From JBEKYH01 sp049511115 (GTDB lineage Bacteria > Planctomycetota > Phycisphaerae > Tepidisphaerales > Tepidisphaeraceae), in NCBI GenBank assembly GCA_049511115.1, contig JBEKYH010000014.1, positions 1 through 23,065 of the forward strand: 23,065 nucleotides of DNA, read 5' to 3'. The notes under the pieces are model-generated. The model saw nothing but the letters and a program-made list of their open reading frames with translations. It was not told the DNA's origin and ran no database searches. Made by a program: the position numbers and the translations under genes. This document shows positions 13,715 through 20,419 of the stretch, piece by piece. How positions within the stretch are numbered: position 1 is the stretch's first letter; every line of letters starts with the position of its first letter.

Positions 13715-16700
13715 CTAGCTCTTGGCCAACTCCGGATTGGGATTCGTCAAACGCCACAAGTAACTGGTGCGCGGACGCGTCTGTAATTCTTCAAGAAGCA
13801 CGTAATTGAGCGGTTCTTCCTTCAGCTTGCGCACCTTGCTGGTCGCGTCGCCGATATCGCCGAAGGTGATGGCCTGCGTCGGGCAGACCTGCTGGCAGGC
13901 GGTCTGGATCGTGCCGTCCTCAATGATCGGCTTGCCGGCGTCGTCGTATTGATTGGCTTTCTTGGCCGTGATGCGCGCGGCGCTGATGCGCTGCACGCAG
14001 TAAGTGCATTTTTCCATCACCCCGCGCGTGCGGACGGTTACGTCGGGATTGCGACCCAGCGCCAGACTCTTCGTCGTCTGGTCCGAGTACAGGAAGAAAT
14101 TAAACCGGCGAACTTTGTACGGGCAGTTATTAGAGCAGTAGCGGGTGCCCACGCACCGGTTGTAAACCATTTCATTGATGCCTTCGACATCGTGAAGGGT
14201 CGCGCCCACCGGGCACACGACTTCGCACGGCGCCTTTTCGCACTGCATGCACGGGACCGGCTCGAAATAAGCGTGCACGTCGCTGGCGTCGGCCCCGTTG
14301 CCGGCTTGTCCGGCGCCAAGACCTTGCGCGCCGGGCAGCGCGCCGCGGTTGGTGCTGGCGTGATAGGCGTCATCACCGGGCGCGTCATCGGGTTCGCCGG
14401 CGGCATTAAGCCCGCCGGTGAAGTAAGTATCAATGCGGAGCCAATGGAGTTCGCGGCCGCGGCTGACCTGGTCCTTGCCGACGACGGGGATGTTGTTCTC
14501 AGAAACGCAGGCGACGATGCAGGCGTTGCAGCCGATGCAGGCATTGTTGTCGATCACCATTCCCCATGCCTGCCACTGCGGCTCAACCGTGTTGCCGCTG
14601 GCGTGGTCGGGGGTATCGGAATACATGGAAATAATCGGCAGCGGGTGGCGGATATTGCCGACCTTCTGGTAATCCTGCGGCTGCTGGCCGGAAATGTCGG
14701 CCTCTTCCTTCAGTTTTTCAGCGTCCTCGGCGTCTTCCTTGGCGACCGTGGCATAAGCCGATTCGACGCCGGCAACACGAATCAGGTCGCGGCCTTCCAT
14801 GGACTGGCTGCCCTGGGTGCAGGCGATCTGATAGGTCTGGTCCTGCTTAATAATCTGCAACCCGCCCGCGAAATTCGGCGCGGCGGCGGTGCGAAGCTGA
14901 TAGGCATTGAATCCGCCGCTGCCGCGGGCGTCGTTCGTCCAATTGCCCACGCGTCCGGCGCGGGTGCGACCGTAGCCGAGGTAAATGGTGGCGCAGTCTT
15001 CAGCGTGGCCGGGAAGAATCCAAACCACGGCGTGGTCGTCGACAATCTTGTGGTCGCCTAGCGTGAGAGTCACGACATCGTCGTTGTTAACCCCCAGCTT
15101 TGCCGCCGTGGCGACACTGAGGAGGACGGCGTTATCCCAGGTGATCTTGGTCAATGCCTTGGGCAATTCCTGGAGCCAGCCATTATTGCTGAAGCGGCCG
15201 TCCCAGATGTTGGGATCGGGGCGGAAGATGATCTCCGTTGAATCACTCGAAACCGCGGCGGCGGGCGGAGTCAGTGCGCCTGGTGCGATGGCAAGCGGGC
15301 CAACCGTCGCCGCTGCGGTCTTGGGAACGACGCCATCGTGCAGGCACGTTTCCCAGAAGATTTCAAAATCGGTGTCGCTGGTCAGGTCCTGCCAACCCCC
15401 CTGCCGCCAGTGGGCGCGAACCAATTGTGCGTCGATTTCAAAGCCCGCTTCGAGATCTGTCGCCGGTGACACAATAGAGGACGGCACCAGCTTGGCCCGC
15501 AGGCGCTGAAGCACCTCGAGCGTCGACTTTCCTTCGTAAAGCGGCTCAATGAGCGGCTGGCAGAAGGTCACCGTTCCATCGTGAGCCCTCAGATCGCCCC
15601 ATGCTTCCAATGGATGACGCGCCGGCAGATGCCACTGGCAGACAAAACTGGTTTCATCTTCGTACAACCCGTGGCGGACGCTGATATATCGCGGCCGGCC
15701 GTCGCTGCCGACAGCTTTGCTGAAATTCAGCAGGCTGGTGGCAAAGTCCACTTCCGCCGGTTTGGCATACACGGGATTGGCGTCGAAAATGACCAGCATC
15801 TCGACATCGCCGTGATTCAGCGCCGCGGCCAATTCTGACAGCGATTCCCACGGATCGGCCGGAAGCGCCTCGACGCTGTCGATATAGGAAACAGTCTTAC
15901 CGACGTTGCCGAGGTGGTCATTGATTGCATGCGTCAGGGCGTGGACTTCGGCAGGCTGGCTATCGCCCGTGACGACGAGGCTGCTGCCATGGTGAGCACT
16001 GAGATCCGCGGCGACGGCCTTGACGTAAGCCGCTTCGGTGCTCGTTAGCGAGCCTGCTGATCCGGCCTCGGTTATGCCAACGGCAATGGCGATAGCCCGC
16101 GTAATGGCGGCGATGCGACTGGGCTTCACCGCCAGGCGATGGTCAGCCATCGCCCCGGAAATGCTGTACGTTCCCTCAACGGCGTAGAGGCGGTTCATGG
16201 AGCGACGGTCATCGCGCACACGGCGGCGGTCGATGAATTGCCGCGCGTAGGCGAGGCTTCCCGGCTCGTCGGCCAGGAAGTTTCCGTCGAGAGTCAGGAC
16301 CACGTCCGCCTGATCCATTTTATAGACGGGACGAACGTTGCGGTGCTCCTTCCCGAACGCCGCTTCGGCTCCATCCCGTGCATTCGATCCCCCAACTGGG
16401 TCGTGGCGGAACCACCGAGCCTGGGGCAGATTCTTGAACAGATCGGCCAGCAGTGCCCCGGTCGACGGCGAGGTGGTGGTCTCGGTCATGATGACCAGCC
16501 CCTTCCCCTGGGCCGCGGCGATCTGCTCCAGCTTGTTGTTGATGCCGTTCTTCGGATCGGTGAAAAGATTATCCCAGGAACTGATCTGGCCGTCATTGAC
16601 AACGGTTTGCGAGCGGTCGGGATCGTATAGGTCCAGCAGCATCCCCTGGGTCATCGCGTCGGTAGCGCCCAAGCTCGAGGGATGAAGTTTATTTCCCTCG

Positions 16701-17098
16701 ATCTTTGTCGGCCGGCCCTCATCGCTGCGAACGACCACACCCCGGGCATAGCCGAACAGGGGGAGAGCCGTGGCAAAATGCAGCGATACGCCAGGTGTGA
16801 TCATCTCCGGCTGTTTCACATACGGCACAATCTGCTGTTCAGGCCGCTTAAAGCAGCCTGCCGAACCGGCCAGTGCGATCGACGCTCCCATCACCTTGAG
16901 AAAGCTGCGGCGGCTCACATCGTCGGTAAACTCACTGGCGTAGCGCGGAAACTCCCGGTGCACCTTGTCCCAGAACTTGGGCGAGCCGTTGAGCTCTTCG
17001 AGGCTGCGCCAGTAGCGCTTGCCATCCGACCAGACCTCGGGCTTGTTGGCCTCGGCCGGATCGTTGCGATGAGAATGTGACGGGCACTTATCGGCCAT
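13715..17098 (-). CDS. actB: Alternative complex III subunit ActB (molybdopterin-oxidoreductase-like/iron-sulfur fusion)
   Basis: A 1127-residue fusion. Residues 62-68 (SRRSFLK) followed by VMGASIALAGSAGC form a Tat-type signal with a lipobox-like end, so the protein is exported folded. Residues ~90-800 form a molybdopterin-oxidoreductase-like domain. The N-terminal cysteine motif for the proximal cluster is missing, consistent with ACIII ActB, which carries no molybdenum cofactor. The C-terminal ferredoxin-like domain has CIGCNACIVAC near 850, CMQCEKAPCEVVC near 950, CVGTRYCSNNC near 983, CTYC near 1032 and CQQVC near 1069. This set fits three 4Fe-4S clusters and one 3Fe-4S cluster. About 40 Gly/Ala/Asp-rich residues are inserted between the first and second cysteine groups (about 890-940). 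The ribosome-binding site is weak, 16 bases after actA. Confidence 0.96.
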   Translation of the reverse strand: MADKCPSHSHRNDPAEANKPEVWSDGKRYWRSLEELNGSPKFWDKVHREFPRYASEFTDDVSRRSFLKVMGASIALAGSAGCFKRPEQQIVPYVKQPEMITPGVSLHFATALPLFGYARGVVVRSDEGRPTKIEGNKLHPSSLGATDAMTQGMLLDLYDPDRSQTVVNDGQISSWDNLFTDPKNGINNKLEQIAAAQGKGLVIMTETTTSPSTGALLADLFKNLPQARWFRHDPVGGSNARDGAEAAFGKEHRNVRPVYKMDQADVVLTLDGNFLADEPGSLAYARQFIDRRRVRDDRRSMNRLYAVEGTYSISGAMADHRLAVKPSRIAAITRAIAIAVGITEAGSAGSLTSTEAAYVKAVAADLSAHHGSSLVVTGDSQPAEVHALTHAINDHLGNVGKTVSYIDSVEALPADPWESLSELAAALNHGDVEMLVIFDANPVYAKPAEVDFATSLLNFSKAVGSDGRPRYISVRHGLYEDETSFVCQWHLPARHPLEAWGDLRAHDGTVTFCQPLIEPLYEGKSTLEVLQRLRAKLVPSSIVSPATDLEAGFEIDAQLVRAHWRQGGWQDLTSDTDFEIFWETCLHDGVVPKTAAATVGPLAIAPGALTPPAAAVSSDSTEIIFRPDPNIWDGRFSNNGWLQELPKALTKITWDNAVLLSVATAAKLGVNNDDVVTLTLGDHKIVDDHAVVWILPGHAEDCATIYLGYGRTRAGRVGNWTNDARGSGGFNAYQLRTAAAPNFAGGLQIIKQDQTYQIACTQGSQSMEGRDLIRVAGVESAYATVAKEDAEDAEKLKEEADISGQQPQDYQKVGNIRHPLPIISMYSDTPDHASGNTVEPQWQAWGMVIDNNACIGCNACIVACVSENNIPVVGKDQVSRGRELHWLRIDTYFTGGLNAAGEPDDAPGDDAYHASTNRGALPGAQGLGAGQAGNGADASDVHAYFEPVPCMQCEKAPCEVVCPVGATLHDVEGINEMVYNRCVGTRYCSNNCPYKVRRFNFFLYSDQTTKSLALGRNPDVTVRTRGVMEKCTYCVQRISAARITAKKANQYDDAGKPIIEDGTIQTACQQVCPTQAITFGDIGDATSKVRKLKEEPLNYVLLEELQTRPRTSYLWRLTNPNPELAKS

Positions 17099-17114
17099 AA
17101 ATTCTTGCTTTGCT

Positions 17115-17771
17115 CTAACGGTGGCAGACGTAACAATTCGTCAACTGACCTACCTTTATGTGTTCTTGCTGAATTTGCTTAAGTCCTTGTTCTATCTGGT
17201 TCGGCGGAGGCGTATAGCTCATGTCAAAGACCTTGTCGGGGGGCCTGAGGTACTGCTCGGGATTGCGGTGGCAATCCAGGCACCAGCCCATCTGCAAGGT
17301 CGCGTATTGGTAGGTCAGGGGCATGTGATCCACCGGCCCGTGGCAGGTAGCGCAACCAACGCCCTTGTTAATGTGGATGCTGTGGTTGAAGTAGACGTAA
17401 TCCGGCAAAATATTGACGCGCGTCCACGATAGCGGCCGGTTTTCACGCCAGCTTGCCCGGACGGGTTCGAGGATGGGGGCGTCGGTCCAGACTTTGGAGT
17501 GGCAGGTCATGCAAATCTTCGTGGGGGGGATGCCCGCAAAGTGGGAGTTCTCCACCGTCGTGTGGCAAAAACGGCAATCGATTCCCAATCCGCGAACGTG
17601 ATGTTCGTGGCTGAAGGGGACGGGCTGATTGCGCACCGTGCCCGCCTCAGTCGAATAGGGTGACTGCTGCACGATGGCGAACATGTAACCAGCAAGTCCG
17701 GCAATGAACACGGCGCCAAAAATGGTGGCACGCGCCACCGTGTTCATGCTGGGATGAAAGACCTGCGCCAT
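17115..17771 (-). CDS. actA: Alternative complex III subunit ActA, pentahaem cytochrome c
   Basis: A 218-residue protein with one N-terminal membrane helix (about 13-34) and five CxxCH haem sites: CRFCH at 66, CMTCH at 87, CATCH at 140, CLDCH at 164 and CYVCH at 213. Five haems is the expected number for ActA of ACIII. The last motif ends one residue before the C-terminus, so there is no tail behind haem five. ActA accepts electrons from the ActB clusters in the periplasm and hands them to ActE or the oxidase. The ATG at 17771 is supported by GAAGAG about eight bases upstream. This is the first gene of the respiratory operon, and the upstream 200 bases hold a candidate promoter. Confidence 0.96.
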   Translation of the reverse strand: MAQVFHPSMNTVARATIFGAVFIAGLAGYMFAIVQQSPYSTEAGTVRNQPVPFSHEHHVRGLGIDCRFCHTTVENSHFAGIPPTKICMTCHSKVWTDAPILEPVRASWRENRPLSWTRVNILPDYVYFNHSIHINKGVGCATCHGPVDHMPLTYQYATLQMGWCLDCHRNPEQYLRPPDKVFDMSYTPPPNQIEQGLKQIQQEHIKVGQLTNCYVCHR

Positions 17772-17908
17772 TCCCTGTACTCTTCCATAACACGCTGTCG
17801 CTGCGTTCCCTCCCCGGTGCGGCGACTGCGTCCCATTCTCACCCGGCCGAATGGAAAAGTACGGCTGAACTCAAAGCCCGTCCTTCCCGGTCGGCTTACG
17901 AGGCGCGG

Positions 17909-17936
17909 AATGTAACAATAAATCCCCGGCGGGCAA
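17909..17936 (-). promoter_or_regulatory. Candidate promoter for the act-cox operon
   Basis: On the minus strand TTGCCC (17931-17936) is followed after 16 bases by TACATT (17909-17914), each a four-of-six match to sigma-70 hexamers. It lies just beyond the terminator hairpin and about 140 bases before the actA start. No operator dyad is evident. Pattern evidence only. Confidence 0.3.
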
Positions 17937-17968
17937 GGGGTGGGGAGAAGAAAAAAAGCTGCGCTGCC

Positions 17969-17993
17969 AAAAAACCGCGCGCTGTAGCGCGCG
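17969..17993 (-). terminator. Intrinsic terminator between vapBC and actA
   Basis: Read on the minus strand, CGCGCGC and GCGCGCG form a seven- to eight-base-pair all-GC stem around a very small loop, followed after GG by six T residues (complement of 17969-17974). A second T-run follows about 12 bases later. The orientation fits termination of transcripts coming from vapC, so the respiratory operon would be insulated from it. Confidence 0.6.
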
Positions 17994-18222
17994 AACTTCA
18001 CGCAATTGCTCGCCGCAGTGAAACTTAAAGAGGCAAAAACCCCTGAAATTTCCGGTGAATTTGCGAGTCGATCTCAACAACGACCAGCCGCGCGCCCGCG
18101 ATCGAAATTGCTTAGCGTCCTAATTATTATCCGCCTAACGATGTTGCGCGGCTGCGTGATAAGCTTATCCTTGAAGCCGACAATGCCGAGCAATTGATGG
18201 GCACTTTGTTTTTTAGCGCAGC

Positions 18223-18627
18223 TCAGATCAGCATCGCCTTAAACCCCGCCTGCTGGAAATGATGATCCGCTGTAAGCGCGTCGGTTATGCCACGATCTCG
18301 CATGATTTCAAAGGAGATGCAATCGGTAAGCGACCAACTCTTGTCCGCGCGGGAGCGGTATAGTTGTTTTCCTCTATTCCAGAGTTCTCCGGTTGGGGCG
18401 ACGATTTCTGTGTAGCTGTCTGCCTCAAGGGCCGACCATAGCCGAAGGAAACCAGCTCGCGACGGAGGCGAGGCGCACCCGTCGGCTAGTTCCTGAATGA
18501 CCCACGCGCTTGTAACAAGACGAAACGGACCCTGCGCTCCGGCCGCGACCGCGCGTGCGTGGGCTGCGTCCCGCAGGTTAGCCAAGGCAAGGTAGTAGAA
18601 CGTATCGGCGAAGACGGTGATCATCAT
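18223..18627 (-). CDS. vapC: PIN-domain ribonuclease toxin (VapC-like)
   Basis: A 134-residue PIN-domain protein. The acidic residues expected to bind magnesium are present: Asp8 (VFADTFYYLAL), Glu46 (VIQELADG), Asp102 (WSLTDCISFEIM) and Asp121 (ALTADHHFQQAGF). PIN toxins of type II toxin-antitoxin systems cut RNA, often tRNA or rRNA, and are held inactive by the partner encoded just upstream. The two genes overlap by four bases (ATGA), which fits coupled translation. All active-site residues look intact. The RNA target cannot be predicted. It opens with two consecutive ATG codons, either of which could start it. Confidence 0.9.
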   Translation of the reverse strand: MMITVFADTFYYLALANLRDAAHARAVAAGAQGPFRLVTSAWVIQELADGCASPPSRAGFLRLWSALEADSYTEIVAPTGELWNRGKQLYRSRADKSWSLTDCISFEIMRDRGITDALTADHHFQQAGFKAMLI

Positions 18628-18848
18628 GCCGGTCGCTTGGGCGCACCGTGTATATAGTGGTCATGGTTTTCCGCCATGTCCGGGGGCAAATCGTCGACGA
18701 TTCCAATCACATCCTTAAACCGCTCATTTAGCGTGGGGATGGTTTCCGGGTCTGATTTCGGACTGACGTTGACCTCAGATCCCTCGGGCAGAGCGGCGGG
18801 AGGATCGAGAACGATCACACCATTTTTTACGCGGCCTCTATAGGTCAT
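18624..18848 (-). CDS. Antitoxin partner of the VapC-like toxin
   Basis: A 74-residue protein. The N-terminal half (RGRVKNGVIVLDPPAALPEG) forms a small beta-rich unit of the kind found in DUF104/AbrB-like antitoxins. The C-terminal half (IGIVDDLPPDMAENHDHYIH) is acidic and probably extended, suited to wrapping around the toxin. That second segment occurs widely in small proteins encoded before PIN toxins. It precedes vapC with a four-base overlap on the same strand. It would neutralise the toxin and, like other antitoxins, may bind its own promoter, but no DNA-binding motif is certain. The ribosome-binding site is weak. Confidence 0.8.
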   Translation of the reverse strand: MTYRGRVKNGVIVLDPPAALPEGSEVNVSPKSDPETIPTLNERFKDVIGIVDDLPPDMAENHDHYIHGAPKRPA

Positions 18849-19049
18849 AGCGATCCATCCCTTGGTACATCATATCATAAGCATGGGTGCGGCGCACAAA
18901 TTATGCAGTACCTCGGTGAAACTCCCACCTCGTGATTCTCGTAGCGTCAAAGTGGGAACTCGGATTCCGATCTGCAAAACATCGCCGACTGAACCCATCC
19001 AAGCCTCGGCAAACTCCGCAAGCCGTAGCCGGGTTTGCGCCGCTCCCTT
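18849..19049. other. Divergent intergenic region between the antitoxin gene and hisD
   Basis: These 201 bases separate divergent genes. On the antitoxin side the minus strand has a directly repeated TATGA (TTATGATATGATG, around 18870-18885) that could supply a -10 element, with TTGTGC upstream at a poor 19-base spacing. A six-base dyad (TCCCAC at 18923-18928, GTGGGA at 18952-18957) lies mid-region. No clear hisD promoter was found. Confidence 0.3.
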
Positions 19050-20384
19050 ATGATTCCCCCCGCCATGATTCCGATTCTTCATTTGAACGTTCCCGACCAG
19101 TCGCGCCGCGTCGAGCAGTATCTTGCCGAGCTGCGGCTCAATCCCATTGATGCGATCCTCAGCAGCGGCCCGCGCATCGAGCAGGCCAAAGCCGTCCAGG
19201 CAATTATGGCGGACGTGGCCAGGCGCGGCGACGCGGCGCTGGTGGATTCGTCGCGGAAATTCGATGACCCAGATTTCACGGCCGCCCAGTTACGCGTGAC
19301 CTCCGATGAGATGTCGTCCGCCGCGGGGCGCCTGCCGGCCGATCAGCTTGCGGCGCTGCGGCGATCCATCGCGCAGGTGCGCGAATATCAGGCGCATTTC
19401 ATGCCGGCCGATCCCGCTCCACTTAAGCGCGGCGGCATTTCGCTGGGCATGCGATTTACGCCGCTGGATAGCGTCGGGCTGCTCGTGCCGGGCGGGAAGG
19501 CAGCCTATCCGTCAAGCGTTATCATGCTGGCCGTGCCGGCGCAGGTCGCGGGCGTAGCGCGGATCGCCGTCTGCTCGCCGCCGAGTAAGTATGGCCAGAG
19601 CGACATTGTGCTGGCCGCGTATCACGAATTGGGACTCACCGAAGTATTTCGCGCCGGCGGCGCGGCGGCGGTGGCGGCGCTGGCCCTGGGGACTCAGACT
19701 ATAAAGCCGGTCGATAAACTCGTCGGCCCGGGCAACGCCTACGTCCAACTGGCCAAGCAGGCGCTGGCGGGATGCGTGGGGATCGATGGGTTCCTGGGGC
19801 CAAGCGAGATTCTAACCATTGCCGACGATTCGGCTCGCGCCGATTGCGTCGCCGCCGATCTGCTGGCCCAGGCCGAACATGATCCCGGGAGTTGTTTCCT
19901 GCTGACGGATTCCGACGCCTTGGCCCAGGCGGTGATTGCTGAAATCCAGCGGCAAATGCCGTCCCTCTCGCGCGCGGCGGCGATTCAAAAGGCACTCGAC
20001 CAGCACAGCGCCATCATTGTTGGCAAAAGCCTCGATGAACTGATCCCCCTCGCTGATCGCTTCGCCGCCGAACATGTCAGCCTCCAGACGCGCGACAACG
20101 CCGCCGTCCTGAAAAAGCTCAAGCACGCCGGCGCGGTGTTCATGGGTCCCTGGTCGCCGGTCGCGGCGGGCGATTACATCGCCGGGCCAAGCCACTGCCT
20201 GCCGACCAATACGACCGCGCGCTTCACCAGCGGCGTGAGCGTCTATGAATTCCTCAAGCGCTCCAGCGTCGTGCAATATGACTCAGGCGGTCTGCGTGCC
20301 GACGCGCCGCATATAGTGGCCATGGCGCAAGCCGAACATCTCGACGCGCATGCGGCGAGTGTGACCGTGCGGCAGGCGAAATAA
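19050..20384 (+). CDS. hisD: Histidinol dehydrogenase
   Basis: A 444-residue enzyme close to the usual ~430. HisD is a zinc enzyme in the cytoplasm that oxidises L-histidinol to L-histidine in two NAD-dependent steps, the last in histidine synthesis. Visible signatures are VPGGKAAYPSSVIMLAVPA, VGPGNAYV, GPSEIL and LLAQAEHDPGS (zinc ligands Gln274 and His277). The catalytic Glu341-His342 pair (AEHVSL), Asp375 in SPVAAGDY and a C-terminal His434 (LDAHAASV) are also present. All expected catalytic and metal residues are there. The start is uncertain: TTG at 19035, ATG at 19050 and ATG at 19065 are in frame, and none has a Shine-Dalgarno sequence. No other his gene is in the window, so this copy is detached from a his operon. 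Confidence 0.97.
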   Translation: MIPPAMIPILHLNVPDQSRRVEQYLAELRLNPIDAILSSGPRIEQAKAVQAIMADVARRGDAALVDSSRKFDDPDFTAAQLRVTSDEMSSAAGRLPADQLAALRRSIAQVREYQAHFMPADPAPLKRGGISLGMRFTPLDSVGLLVPGGKAAYPSSVIMLAVPAQVAGVARIAVCSPPSKYGQSDIVLAAYHELGLTEVFRAGGAAAVAALALGTQTIKPVDKLVGPGNAYVQLAKQALAGCVGIDGFLGPSEILTIADDSARADCVAADLLAQAEHDPGSCFLLTDSDALAQAVIAEIQRQMPSLSRAAAIQKALDQHSAIIVGKSLDELIPLADRFAAEHVSLQTRDNAAVLKKLKHAGAVFMGPWSPVAAGDYIAGPSHCLPTNTTARFTSGVSVYEFLKRSSVVQYDSGGLRADAPHIVAMAQAEHLDAHAASVTVRQAK

Positions 20385-20419
20385 GCCCCCCCCGGCCGGC
20401 GGATTTATTCAGGGGGCTT
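20383..20419. terminator. Stem spanning the convergent stop codons of hisD and the GH31 gene
   Basis: AAGCCCCC (20383-20390) pairs perfectly with GGGGGCTT (20412-20419) around a 21-base loop. The left arm begins inside the hisD stop codon and the right arm lies in the last codons of the GH31 gene, whose stop is at 20409-20411. Either transcript could form it. There is no T-tract, so a bidirectional terminator or end-protecting stem is only a suggestion. Confidence 0.4.

Larger units (their letters stand above)
17772..18222. other. Intergenic region separating the respiratory operon from vapBC
   Basis: This 451-base stretch contains no convincing gene; short open frames at 17744-18001 and 18006-18197 have no protein-like features. 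It holds a minus-strand hairpin/T-tract terminator (17969-17993) and a candidate promoter for actA (17909-17936). It also has an A-tract (17950-17957), which on the minus strand gives a second T-run just after the terminator. The part from 17994 to 18222 lies downstream of vapC, and I see nothing definable in it. Confidence 0.5.

Noticed and set aside
13949..15061. A 370-codon plus-strand open frame opposite actB
   Set aside because: It is antisense to the iron-sulfur half of actB, which has all expected cysteine motifs. The frame has no recognisable domain and no ribosome-binding site.
13715..17098. ActB as an active molybdenum enzyme such as a formate, nitrate or polysulfide reductase
   Set aside because: The N-terminal cysteine motif of those enzymes is missing, and the gene is embedded between actA and actC. 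That is the layout of alternative complex III, whose ActB carries no molybdopterin.
17744..18001. An 85-codon minus-strand open frame overlapping the start of actA
   Set aside because: It runs through the candidate promoter and terminator, overlaps the actA start in another frame, and its product resembles no protein.
18923..18957. TCCCAC/GTGGGA dyad between the antitoxin gene and hisD as a toxin-antitoxin operator
   Set aside because: Only six bases match, the spacing is long (23 bases), and it lies far from the antitoxin start.
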